From NCBI GenBank assembly GCA_003280515.1, contig QCER01000005.1, positions 20,530-84,529 on the forward strand: a stretch of DNA of 64,000 nucleotides, in the 5' to 3' direction. The position numbers and the translations under genes were made by a program. The notes beneath the pieces are model-generated. The model was not told where the DNA came from. It did not search any database and saw nothing but the letters and a program-made list of their open reading frames with translations. Shown in pieces: positions 55,849 to 64,000 of this stretch. Each line of letters begins with the position of its first letter. Position 1 is the first letter of the stretch. Origin of the DNA: Prochlorococcus sp. AG-355-P18 (GTDB lineage Bacteria; Cyanobacteriota; Cyanobacteriia; PCC-6307; Cyanobiaceae).

Positions 55849-56100
55849 TCGTATCATTTGGTTGATAAGGCTGATATAACCCCATCTCCTTTAGAATCAA
55901 GCAGCAACTGGTGCTGTTTGACGGGAGAAACTAACGATTTTGTTAGCATTTGTGTTTTTGCTCTAACCGAGCCGGCTTCAGTCACCTTCCTTATGCCCCG
56001 TCGAAACCATTACAACCCCAAATAGTGGAGTTGAGCGGAATCGAACCGCTGTCCGAAACATCGGTTGAGATCACCTAGTCCAATTGGACATTTATATTCT
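55849..56100 (-). ncRNA. ssrA: Circularly permuted two-piece tmRNA
   Basis: tmRNA rescues stalled ribosomes and tags the nascent protein. Reading the minus strand, the acceptor half comes first: T-arm gcggttcgattccgc, then caactcc and discriminator A at 56026. After a 6-nt spacer (ctattt) comes the coding half beginning ggggttg at 56019, which pairs with caactcc as a 7-bp acceptor stem (one G-U). The tag reading frame at 55947-55897 gives ANKIVSFSRQTAPVAA then stop. The order of halves shows a permuted gene, as known for this cyanobacterial group. CCA is not encoded. The 5' limit is approximate. Confidence 0.93.
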
Positions 56101-56149
56101 GACAGGCAAAATGGTTATTGAATAGTTTTTTTACTAAGTTTTATCGTAT

Positions 56150-57274
56150 ATGAATGTAGTAGCATCATCTCCGGAGGGACTAGAGAAATCTTTAGCAGAA
56201 GAAATTTCAAATTTAGGCGGCTTTAATATTAATACTTATAAAAGATTTATTAATTTTGAATGTGATTTTGAAACTTTTTATAGAGTTCATTTCTATTCCA
56301 GATTAGCTTTTCGTTTTTATAGAGAAATTGCAAGTTTTAATTGCTATGACAAGCAATCTTTATATGCGGGGGTTAGAGATTCATTTGATTGGTTAAATTG
56401 GTTGCACTTTGATAAAACGTTTAATGTTCAAGTAACTGGTAGAACATCTTCTTTAAGTCATACTCATTTCACAGCTCTTGAAGTAAAAAATTCTATAACT
56501 GATTTGCAACAGGCAGCTTGGAATAAAAGGTCAAATATTTCTCTAGATAATCCTGATTTTATAATTCATCTGCATTTAAATAATAATCAAGCAATTCTTA
56601 GTCTTCAAAGCAGCGTAGAAAGCTTACATAAAAGAGGCTATAGACCCGCAATTGGAAATGCTCCATTAAAAGAAAATTTAGCTTCTGGATTGATAAATAT
56701 GACTCAATGGAATGGCAAAGTTCCATTAATAGATTTTATGTGTGGCTCGGGTACTTTTTTAATTGAGGCAGTCAACAAATTCCTTGGCGTTCCCATTAAT
56801 ATTGATCAAGTATATCTTTTTGAGAATTGGTTGGACTTTAGAGAAGATATTTATCTTAATGAAAAAAATAAAGCAAAAAATAAAACTATAAATTATGAAA
56901 AATTACCAACAATAATAGGGTGTGAAATTAATAAAAAGGTTTTTGAGCAGGCGAATGTAAACATATCTTTAGCTGGACTTGAAAATTATATTGAGCTTGT
57001 AAATAATGATTTTTTAGCACTCCAATTAAGTTGCACACCTGGGATAATTATATGTAATCCTCCATACGGCAAAAAATTAGGCGATGAAAATGAATTGATT
57101 TCTTTATATGAACAAATGGGAATCTTCCTAAAGAACAATTTTTCAGGTTGGGAATTTTGGCTGCTAAGTGGAAATCCAAAACTAACAAAATATTTGAAAA
57201 TGAAATCTTCATTGAAAATTCCCGTTAGCAATGGGGGAATAGATTGTAGATGGATAAAGTATTTAATAAGGTAA
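56150..57274 (+). CDS. RlmL/THUMP-type rRNA methyltransferase
   Basis: A 374-aa SAM-dependent RNA methyltransferase. The N-terminal THUMP-like region (VVASSPEGLEKSLAEEI) is followed by the Rossmann domain with PLIDFMCGSGTFLIEA (SAM loop), IIGCEINKKVFEQA and the catalytic IIICNPPYGKKLGD. It resembles the N-terminal half of RlmL, which makes m2G2445 in 23S rRNA; the second RlmK domain is absent, as in many bacteria. It is divergent from ssrA. Confidence 0.87.
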   Translation: MNVVASSPEGLEKSLAEEISNLGGFNINTYKRFINFECDFETFYRVHFYSRLAFRFYREIASFNCYDKQSLYAGVRDSFDWLNWLHFDKTFNVQVTGRTSSLSHTHFTALEVKNSITDLQQAAWNKRSNISLDNPDFIIHLHLNNNQAILSLQSSVESLHKRGYRPAIGNAPLKENLASGLINMTQWNGKVPLIDFMCGSGTFLIEAVNKFLGVPINIDQVYLFENWLDFREDIYLNEKNKAKNKTINYEKLPTIIGCEINKKVFEQANVNISLAGLENYIELVNNDFLALQLSCTPGIIICNPPYGKKLGDENELISLYEQMGIFLKNNFSGWEFWLLSGNPKLTKYLKMKSSLKIPVSNGGIDCRWIKYLIR

Positions 57275-57275
57275 T

Positions 57276-57677
57276 TTATTTTTTGCCTAAAACTGCCTTT
57301 GTTGTCTTGCCTAAACCCTCTAATGTTTGAGGAAGATAAGGTCCTTTAGCTAATTTTCCCCCAAGCTTCAAACTTAAGCCTGCAAGAAATAAATCGATAA
57401 ATATTATTAGTAATAAATTATATTCAATATTCCAGTTATTATATTTCGCTAGAAAAAGATAAAAAATAATATGGATGCAAATTAGTACTAATAATAATAA
57501 TGTACTGCCAATTGCCAAAAATATTCCACCACTAATTAATCTTCTTTTTTCTCTATCTACTTCTTGAAGAGCTATTCTTACATGCAAATCCATCACTGAA
57601 CTTGCGATCGCTGAAATTCTCGAGGCGGTACTTGCAAAGTTTTTATTTTTTGGTTTTTCCATATTATTTTCTGCCAC
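57276..57677 (-). CDS. Holin-like membrane protein (DUF1469/YqjE-type)
   Basis: A 133-aa protein: soluble start (TASRISAIASSVMDLHVRIALQEVDREKRRL), then two membrane spans (IFLAIGSTLLLLVLICIHIIFYLFLA and YNLLLIIFIDLFLAGLSLKLGG). This matches the phage-holin-superfamily group to which YqjE belongs. It overlaps the upstream partner by 14 bp. A holin activity is not implied; the family is chromosomal and probably membrane-structural. Confidence 0.78.
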   Translation of the reverse strand: MAENNMEKPKNKNFASTASRISAIASSVMDLHVRIALQEVDREKRRLISGGIFLAIGSTLLLLVLICIHIIFYLFLAKYNNWNIEYNLLLIIFIDLFLAGLSLKLGGKLAKGPYLPQTLEGLGKTTKAVLGKK

Positions 57678-58125
57678 TGTTAAGGAGAGTTCCTATTAGT
57701 AAACCAATACCAGCCGCAATAGCAATAGATAATAGTGGTTTTTTTCTTATTGGATTTTCTATTTTTGGTCTAAGTGTATTGTTAAGTTCTTCTAATAATT
57801 CTTCTAATTGACTTTCGATAGGTTCAATTTTTTCTGATATTTCCCAATTGTTTTCTTTTAGTGAATCAATGATTTCAAATAGTTGGCTTTTTATCCCAAT
57901 TACTGAGGTTCCACTATGACTAGCTATTACTTCAACTAAATCATCAATGCTCCCTTTTGTAGCTTCAAGGGTTTGTTGTGCAATGTTAGGCCATTTTTCT
58001 TTTATTAAAGGTATTAAACTGTCAATTTTTTCAAGTAACCATTTTTCCGAAATAACTTCTTTTTCAGGAAGATCAGAGTTATTTTCTTTTTCTTCTACTT
58101 CTTTGGGAGGATGGTAAGTCTCCAT
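57664..58125 (-). CDS. Membrane-anchored coiled-coil protein (DUF883/YqjD-like)
   Basis: A 153-aa acidic, helical protein with a C-terminal glycine-rich membrane segment (KKPLLSIAIAAGIGLLIGTLLNSGRK), the hallmark of the ElaB/YqjD group that tethers ribosomes or other complexes to the membrane. Here the soluble part is longer than in E. coli YqjD. Overlap with the holin-like gene mirrors the E. coli yqjD-yqjE pair. Confidence 0.75.
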   Translation of the reverse strand: METYHPPKEVEEKENNSDLPEKEVISEKWLLEKIDSLIPLIKEKWPNIAQQTLEATKGSIDDLVEVIASHSGTSVIGIKSQLFEIIDSLKENNWEISEKIEPIESQLEELLEELNNTLRPKIENPIRKKPLLSIAIAAGIGLLIGTLLNSGRK

Positions 58126-58295
58126 TATTTAAAATTATTTATTTTAAGATTAGACCCTATTTTCTTAATTTGGAACCCTTATCTAAAGAATTGTTCGAAT
58201 AATATAGAAAAAAAACATATAAAAGTTTATTTACATTTTATTTATCTACTCTGTTCTGCAAGAAGGTTTTGTTAAGCTATTACTGAATTTATTAA

Positions 58296-58451
58296 ATGAG
58301 TTTAAATTTCATCATGGATATTACATTTGCATCCTTAATTTTTGCATCTCGCACAATCCCAACAGATTTTGGATTAATAGCTGCAGCTATCGCTGGTGCT
58401 GGAAGTTTGCTATTCATTGCTTTAAGATTTGTACCTGATGCAGGTAATTAA
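58296..58451 (+). CDS. Small single-span membrane protein (51 aa)
   Basis: Not in the ORF track. It reads MSLNFIMDITFASLIFASRTIPTDFGLIAAAIAGAGSLLFIALRFVPDAGN; the internal ATG at 58314 gives 45 aa. One membrane span (GLIAAAIAGAGSLLFIAL). The size and layout suggest a photosynthetic-membrane small subunit, but it matches none of PsbM, PsbX, PsaM, PetM or PetN that I can recall. The 170 bp upstream to the DUF883-like gene are AT-rich and gene-free. Confidence 0.65.
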   Translation: MSLNFIMDITFASLIFASRTIPTDFGLIAAAIAGAGSLLFIALRFVPDAGN

Positions 58452-58534
58452 ATAACAGGAACCATCTTTAATAAAATATATCTTTATCTCAACTTTGTTT
58501 TGAAAATAGATTCGGTTTATTTATTAATTAGATA

Positions 58535-58897
58535 ATGAATAAATGGGTTTTGCTTGAACATAAAGTTTATTCTTCTAACTCGTACGATATTCATTATGAT
58601 TTTCTTGTTGAAAATGTCATAGATTGTTTAACTTGGAAATTTTTAAAACTACCTTTATTAAATCAAGCTTCTGTAGAAATTATTAAGCAGCCAAATCATA
58701 GACTTGTATGGTTATCTAGGATAGAACATGAACTTTCTGATAATAGAGGGTTTGTAAAAAGAATTGATCATGGAATATTTAAAAGTGTTTCTGATAAATT
58801 GGACCCTGAACATTATAGATTCATTTTAGATGGTGAACTTCTTTATGGCATGTTTGAAATTTCGGGTAATTTTTGCAGATTGAGCAAAAGTTATTAA
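58535..58897 (+). CDS. Stand-alone LigD 3'-phosphoesterase-like domain protein
   Basis: A 120-aa protein whose line-up of motifs resembles the phosphoesterase (PE) domain of DNA ligase D: WVLLEHK...DIHYDFLVE (H, then HYDF), WKFLKLP, RLVWLSRIEHELS, NRGFVKRIDHG and YRFILDGELLYGMFEIS. LigD-PE trims 3' ends in DNA repair. Some catalytic positions diverge (for example LVE for RLE), so activity is uncertain. No Ku or ligase gene is nearby; smc lies downstream. Confidence 0.6.
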   Translation: MNKWVLLEHKVYSSNSYDIHYDFLVENVIDCLTWKFLKLPLLNQASVEIIKQPNHRLVWLSRIEHELSDNRGFVKRIDHGIFKSVSDKLDPEHYRFILDGELLYGMFEISGNFCRLSKSY

Positions 58898-58973
58898 TAC
58901 TCATTTATAAATAAACGTAATATTTCTATTGAGAATTTTTGCAAATTAGTTATTCTTATTTAGCTATTGAGAC

Positions 58974-61900
58974 TTGAGATTGGTACATATCAATCAGGTC
59001 GAGTTTGAAAATTTTAAATCTTTTGGGGGAAATGTAAAAATACCTCTTGAAGAAGGTTTTACAGTGGTTACGGGTCCTAATGGTTCTGGGAAAAGTAATA
59101 TTTTAGATGGAATTTTATTTTGTTTAGGTTTAGCTAATAGCAGAGGTATGAGGGCTGAAAGATTACCAGATCTAATAAATAACTCCAAAGTTAAAGAGGG
59201 TAAGTCATCAGAAACATCTGTATCGGTAAAATTTAATATTCAAGATTGGTCTCCCAGAGAGGACCTTTCGCCTTTGGAACTAGAGGAAGAAGAAATTGCC
59301 CTTAATAAAGGTCAAAAAGAATGGTTAGTTTCTAGAAAATTAAGGCTTATGCCAGGTGGTTCTTATGCTTCTACTTATACTTCTGACGGAAAACAATGTA
59401 CCTTGCAACAAATACAGAGAATATTAAGAGATATCAGTGTTGATCCTGAAGGCAGCAATGTTGTTATGCAGGGTGATGTAACAAGAATAGTATCAATGAA
59501 TAATAAGGAGAGGAGAAATCTTATTGATGAATTAGCAGGAGTCGCACTTTTTGATACAAGAATAGAACAAACTAATGGAAAATTAAATGACGTTTTCGAA
59601 AGACAAGAAAGATGTGAAATTTTAGAAAACGAATTGCAATCTAGTAAAAATAAGCTTGAAAAGGAATGTGAAAAAGCAAAGCGATATAAAGAGTTAAAGG
59701 CAAAACTATTACAAATAACAGAATTAGAGAAAGTTCTTATTTTTGAAAAACAAGTTAAGCATGTTGAATCTATAGAAAAAAAAGAAAGTGAAATTGAAAA
59801 GAATAAAGTCTTATTTAATAAACAAAAAGAATCTATTAGTAATGAAATATCAGTTTTAGAAGATGCTTTGAAAATACTTGTTGATGAGCTTAAGGAGAAA
59901 GGAGAGGATACTTTGATAAAAGTTAATTCTGATATTGGAAGTATTAACTCTAGCTTGAGAGAACTTGATAGGATATCAATTCTGAATAAAGAAGAAGGTA
60001 TTAAATTACAAAAACAGAGAGATGAAATTGCAATTTCTAAGAGGAATATCGAGTCAGAAAAGATGAGCCAAGAAAATTTCGATGATAATTTTTTAAATCA
60101 ATTGAATTTGCAAATTAATGATCTCGCTTTAAAACACAAACTATCTAGAAAAAAACTTTCTGATGCGGCTGGAGAATCTGGAGAATTCTCAAAACAAAGT
60201 ATCAAATTAAATGCTGAGCTTGAAAGTATAAAAAATCAAATTAATCCTTTGGAAATAAAAAAAAGGAAAATTGAAGAAGAAACTATTCAAAATAATATTC
60301 AAAAAGATGAGATATTGTCACAGATTGAATCCCTAGAATTAGAAAAGCAGAAACTTTTTCAGGGAAATCAAAGTAAAAAAGAGACATCCGATATAAAGAG
60401 TAAAAACTTGGAAAGTAATAGCTCAGAAATTAATTCTTTAAAAAATGAAATAGATTTATTAATTAAAACTAAATCAAGGCTAAATAACGAGCAATTAAGG
60501 CTTGAAAAGGATTTATCTAGATTCGAAAGCAGGAAGGAAGCTTTAAACGAATCTAGAGGTTCATATGCTCTCAGAATTCTCTTAGAGGCAGGTTTAGAGG
60601 GTATACATGGTTATGTAGCTCAACTTGGAGAGGTCAGTGAGAAAAATAGATATGCATTAGAAATTGCTGCTGGAAATAGGTTAGGACAAATTGTTGTTGA
60701 TAATGATCATATTGCTGCAAAAGCAATTGAAATTCTTAAAAAGAGGAAAGCGGGAAGATTAACTTTTTTACCTTTAAATAGAATTAAAAGTCAAAAAAAG
60801 AATTATGCAATTTCAAGATTTGAAAATAATAGGGAGAATGGATTTATTGATAAAGCTATTAATCTAATTACTTTTGATGAAGTTTATTCAGATGTTTTTC
60901 GATATGTTTTTGGAGATACTTTGGTTTTTTCAGACTTATCCTCAGCTAGGTTATCTACACAAAAAAATAGATTGGTTACTTTAAGTGGTGAATTATTAGA
61001 AGCAAGTGGTGCTATTACAGGAGGCAGTAAGTTAAATAAAGATTTGGCTTATAGGTTTGGAATTAATAATGATATTGATGATTCCAGTCCTATAAAAGAA
61101 AGATTATTAGTGATCGAAGAAGCTTTAAAAGAGTCAAATAATGATTTGATGCTAAAAAATAATAGACTTAGTATATTAAATTCTAACCGCAGTCAAATAA
61201 TTGAGGATTGTGCCTCATTTAATAAAGAAATTGAAGTAAATCAAGATTCTCTTAAAGCTGTCTCGCAAAGAATTGAGGATTGTAAATCGAGATTAAATAA
61301 ACTTGATACTGCTAATAATTTATTAGTTAACGATTTAGGTCATTTAAAAAATCAATTAAAGCCTTATCACGATAAGTTTGATCAATTACAAACCATTCAA
61401 AAGGCAAATTATGAAAAAAATCAAAAATCATCATTAATAGCTTTTAATGACGATTTTAATAATCTTGATAAAAAACTTGAATTACTTATTAAAGAGAGAA
61501 ATACATTACTAGATAAAAAGAATCAATTTGCTTTAAATAAAGAGCGTATCAATAATTCATTAAAAATTACTTTACTACAAGAAAAAAACTTGCAGGAATC
61601 TATTAAACAACTCGCAATTGCTCATAGTGAATGGATAGAAAAAAGAGATCAATTTAAAAAAGAGCTTTCAGATCTCGATAATCAAAAAAATTCTCTAGAG
61701 AAGAATTTAGGTTTATTGAGAAGGAAAAGAGATGAATTAAATTCTTCAATTTCAAATAAAAGGCAAGAATATAATAACTATCTGTTAAAGCTTGAATATC
61801 TTGAAAGGGATTTGCATTCCCTTAAAGAAGAGATGAGGAGCGAGAAAATAAAATTAGAAAATTATAAAAAAGATCTACCTAATCCTTCCCCGGAGTTTGG

Positions 61901-62564
61901 AGAATATGAAGGTAAGAGTCTTGACTCTTTGCAATCAGAAATTTCGATTATAAATGCAAAACTAGAAAGCTTAGAACCTGTCAATATGTTGGCTCTTGAT
62001 GAACTAGAAGAATTAATTGAGAGATTAAATGGTTTGCGAGAAAAATTAGAAATTCTATCTAATGAAAGATCTGAATTATTGCTGAGAATAGAAACTGTAT
62101 CTACGATGCGTCAAGAAGCTTTTATGCAAGCATTTACAGAAGTTGATAGACATTTTAGAGAAATTTTTGCAAATTTATCTGATGGAGATGGATTTCTTCA
62201 ACTTGAAAATCCTAATTCTCCTTTAGAAGGAGGATTAACTTTAGTGGCTCATCCTAAGGGAAAAAATGTCAGAAGATTAGCGTCTATGTCAGGTGGTGAA
62301 AAATCGTTAACTGCTTTAAGTTTTTTATTTGCTTTGCAAAAGTATAAGCCTTCACCTTTTTATGCATTAGACGAGGTTGATAGTTTTTTAGATGGTATTA
62401 ATGTTGAAAGGTTGTCAAAACTAATATCAAATCAGTCATCAAATGCTCAATTTATAGTCGTAAGTCATAGAAGGCCTATGATTAGTGCATCTGAACGAAC
62501 AATTGGGGTTGCGCAAGCAAGAGGTGCTAATACTCAAGTTCTTGGGTTACCAAATGCTGCATAA
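58974..62564 (+). CDS. smc: Chromosome segregation protein SMC
   Basis: A 1196-aa ATPase that organises the chromosome. Walker A is GPNGSGKSNILDG, followed by two long coiled coils separated by the hinge (GIHGYVAQLGEVSEKNRYALEIAAGNRL) and closed by the C-terminal signature MSGGEKSLTALSFLFALQ and Walker B PFYALDEVDSFLDG. The start is TTG at 58974. No scpA or scpB is adjacent. Confidence 0.97.
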   Translation: MRLVHINQVEFENFKSFGGNVKIPLEEGFTVVTGPNGSGKSNILDGILFCLGLANSRGMRAERLPDLINNSKVKEGKSSETSVSVKFNIQDWSPREDLSPLELEEEEIALNKGQKEWLVSRKLRLMPGGSYASTYTSDGKQCTLQQIQRILRDISVDPEGSNVVMQGDVTRIVSMNNKERRNLIDELAGVALFDTRIEQTNGKLNDVFERQERCEILENELQSSKNKLEKECEKAKRYKELKAKLLQITELEKVLIFEKQVKHVESIEKKESEIEKNKVLFNKQKESISNEISVLEDALKILVDELKEKGEDTLIKVNSDIGSINSSLRELDRISILNKEEGIKLQKQRDEIAISKRNIESEKMSQENFDDNFLNQLNLQINDLALKHKLSRKKLSDAAGESGEFSKQSIKLNAELESIKNQINPLEIKKRKIEEETIQNNIQKDEILSQIESLELEKQKLFQGNQSKKETSDIKSKNLESNSSEINSLKNEIDLLIKTKSRLNNEQLRLEKDLSRFESRKEALNESRGSYALRILLEAGLEGIHGYVAQLGEVSEKNRYALEIAAGNRLGQIVVDNDHIAAKAIEILKKRKAGRLTFLPLNRIKSQKKNYAISRFENNRENGFIDKAINLITFDEVYSDVFRYVFGDTLVFSDLSSARLSTQKNRLVTLSGELLEASGAITGGSKLNKDLAYRFGINNDIDDSSPIKERLLVIEEALKESNNDLMLKNNRLSILNSNRSQIIEDCASFNKEIEVNQDSLKAVSQRIEDCKSRLNKLDTANNLLVNDLGHLKNQLKPYHDKFDQLQTIQKANYEKNQKSSLIAFNDDFNNLDKKLELLIKERNTLLDKKNQFALNKERINNSLKITLLQEKNLQESIKQLAIAHSEWIEKRDQFKKELSDLDNQKNSLEKNLGLLRRKRDELNSSISNKRQEYNNYLLKLEYLERDLHSLKEEMRSEKIKLENYKKDLPNPSPEFGEYEGKSLDSLQSEISIINAKLESLEPVNMLALDELEELIERLNGLREKLEILSNERSELLLRIETVSTMRQEAFMQAFTEVDRHFREIFANLSDGDGFLQLENPNSPLEGGLTLVAHPKGKNVRRLASMSGGEKSLTALSFLFALQKYKPSPFYALDEVDSFLDGINVERLSKLISNQSSNAQFIVVSHRRPMISASERTIGVAQARGANTQVLGLPNAA

Positions 62565-62609
62565 ACACACTTTTTTAAATTTATACGTCAGAATGATAAA
62601 AAGAAATTT

Positions 62610-63653
62610 ATGAGCTTGTCTAACACATCTGCTAATAATAATCTCCCTAATTCGGTTCCAAGTGAACGTTTATGGTTAAGGTCAGAATTAATGGGAACAC
62701 AAGTGATAACTACTGATACTGGAAGGCGGCTAGGCGTAGTTGGCGAAGTTGTTGTTGATATTGATAGAAGAGAGGTGGTCGCTTTGGGACTAAGAGATAA
62801 TCCACTTACAAGATTTTTACCAGGTTTGCCAAAATGGATGCCTTTAGAAAGTATAAAGCAAGTTGGAGATGTCATATTAGTTGACTCTCTAGATTCTTTG
62901 AGTGAAAGTTTTTCTCCAGAAAGGTATGGGAAGGTAATTAATTGTCAAGTGATTACAGAATCTGGACAACTTCTGGGAAGAGTTCTTGGCTTTTCTTTTG
63001 ATATTGAGACTGGGGATTTGATATCTCTTGTTATGGGTGCTGTTGGTGTTCCACTTTTAGGCGAGGGGGTTTTAAGTACTTGGGAAATACCTGCTGAGGA
63101 AATTGTAAGTAGTGGTACCGATAGGATCATTGTTTATGAAGGTGCGGAAGAAAAATTGAAGCAACTAAGTAGTGGACTACTTGAGAAACTTGGCGTCGGG
63201 GGTTCTTCATGGGATGAAAGGGAAGTAAATGGATACTCAGCAAATCTTGTACCTGTTGAGAATCAGTTACTTTCAGGTTCTGAATCAGAACAGCAAAACA
63301 ATTTGGTAGAGGAATATGAAGAAGTTTTTGAACAAGATGATTATGAAGATGATTATGAAGATGAACTTGAATATGTTGAAATAAAGGGTTCTGAAGAAGA
63401 AATAAATAATAGAAAAAAGCTATACATGGATAATGATGATTCTGATCAGATCCAGAATCAAAATAGTGTTAATCAAATAGATGAAAAAAATAATATTGAT
63501 TTAAAGCAAAAAAAACAATCAACTACTAATTTAGCTTCTAAAAGACCAATTCAAAATGCAACTGAAACTTTAGATATTGAACCACTAAATGAACAAAATT
63601 TAGTTCAAGATAATAAAAAATCAGAAAAGTTTGAAATTGATGATCCCTGGTAA
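62610..63653 (+). CDS. PRC-barrel domain protein with acidic tail
   Basis: A 347-aa protein with two PRC-barrel units (GTQVITTDTGRRLGVVGEVVVDIDRREVVALGL; CQVITESGQLLGRVLGFSFDIETGDLISLVMG) and a long disordered Asp/Glu/Asn-rich tail. PRC barrels occur in photosynthetic reaction-centre H subunits and in RNA-processing proteins. It starts 45 bp after smc on the same strand, a common pairing in this group. The role is unknown. Confidence 0.82.
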   Translation: MSLSNTSANNNLPNSVPSERLWLRSELMGTQVITTDTGRRLGVVGEVVVDIDRREVVALGLRDNPLTRFLPGLPKWMPLESIKQVGDVILVDSLDSLSESFSPERYGKVINCQVITESGQLLGRVLGFSFDIETGDLISLVMGAVGVPLLGEGVLSTWEIPAEEIVSSGTDRIIVYEGAEEKLKQLSSGLLEKLGVGGSSWDEREVNGYSANLVPVENQLLSGSESEQQNNLVEEYEEVFEQDDYEDDYEDELEYVEIKGSEEEINNRKKLYMDNDDSDQIQNQNSVNQIDEKNNIDLKQKKQSTTNLASKRPIQNATETLDIEPLNEQNLVQDNKKSEKFEIDDPW

Positions 63654-63656
63654 TTG

Positions 63657-64000
63657 TTAAAGTTTTTTTATTGAATTAACAATAATAGAAGCAAGTTTTT
63701 TTGCAGCACCTTTATCACCTCTTTCTTTGTTTAGATTATCTCTAATACTTTTTAATTGATCTCTATTTTTAATAAGAAATAATACTTCTCTTGCAATTTT
63801 TATTGTTGAAATATTACCTATCCTTTCAGGGACAATCATTCTTTTAGCTTTAATATTTGGCCAAGCAAAAAACTTCTTTTTTTTAAAGTAGAAATTTTTA
63901 ATTATAAAAGTTAGGAATCTATTTATGAATGAAATTTTTCCAACTACCCCAAAAATACCATCCCAAGCGTTCATCATATTTAAATGTTGAGTTGGCAGAA
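63657..64000 (-). CDS. LpxB-like glycosyltransferase, 3' part only
   Basis: The frame stays open past the track start at 63977 to the window edge (LPTQHLNMMNAWDGIFG), so the gene begins outside the window. The visible C-terminal part (MIVPERIGNISTIKIAREVLFLIKNRDQLKSIRDNL...AAKKLASII) resembles the end of the cyanobacterial lipid-A-disaccharide-synthase-like glycosyltransferases. Assignment rests on the tail only. Confidence 0.6.
   Translation of the reverse strand, partial: LPTQHLNMMNAWDGIFGVVGKISFINRFLTFIIKNFYFKKKKFFAWPNIKAKRMIVPERIGNISTIKIAREVLFLIKNRDQLKSIRDNLNKERGDKGAAKKLASIIVNSIKKL

Noticed and set aside
57276-58125. Prophage remnant, because of the holin-like gene
   Set aside because: The holin-superfamily call is the chromosomal YqjE-type, and the paired DUF883-like gene and lack of other phage genes argue against a prophage.

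Overview
The window looks like chromosomal DNA of a high-light-adapted Prochlorococcus. It is strongly AT-rich and tightly packed, with several 1-14 nt overlaps between genes. It also carries a circularly permuted two-piece tmRNA gene whose tag reads ANKIVSFSRQTAPVAA, a Flv1/Flv3 flavodiiron pair and cyanobacterial single-copy genes. I saw no rRNA, no tRNA and no CRISPR array.

The left half (1-27456) is core genome: a TPR protein and queG; DUF502, nusB, ftsY, an RsbU-type phosphatase and argH; an RRM protein, dusA and msrB; grpE-dnaJ-tusA-like-rsgA; ebfC, murB and murC on the minus strand; gap2; thiL and a cyclophilin divergent from efp-accB; pdxA, an SDR protein, an HNH nuclease, AbrB-like and class V aminotransferase genes; cbiD; and guaA.

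The main accessory feature is a compact element of about 6.5 kb (27444-33998) inserted at the 3' end of guaA. A 12-bp identical core, inside a 24-bp imperfect copy of the last guaA codons, flanks it. It carries a 491-aa tyrosine recombinase next to attL, an HUH-type Rep protein with all three motifs, an HTH protein, a serine recombinase near attR, and at least seven small or unknown genes. Five of the small ones are absent from the supplied ORF track. Two repeat families organise the element: paired TCACACA sites 11 bp apart at both ends (candidate integrase arm sites) and TGTAGAGAAATCGT-type sites in its non-coding stretches (candidate operators or iterons). I recognise no capsid, terminase, conjugation or known defence gene. 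The likeliest reading is a self-mobilising, possibly rolling-circle-replicating, integrative plasmid or satellite using guaA rather than a tRNA gene.

The right half (34069-64000) returns to core genome: a PD-(D/E)XK protein, mrdA, an FMN reductase with flv1 and flv3, alaS, speA, ndk, thiO, gatB, coaE and argJ. A second, smaller accessory-looking patch (51600-54410) holds a YadA-like surface protein with an unusual C-terminal coiled coil, upstream 11-bp operator-like repeats, and a ParA-like ATPase with an overlapping small membrane protein. After it come an aldo/keto reductase, ssrA, an RlmL-like methyltransferase, a YqjD/YqjE-like membrane pair, a stand-alone LigD-phosphoesterase-like protein, smc, a PRC-barrel protein and the 3' end of an LpxB-like glycosyltransferase. 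Gene calls rest on motif recognition by eye; no searches were run.
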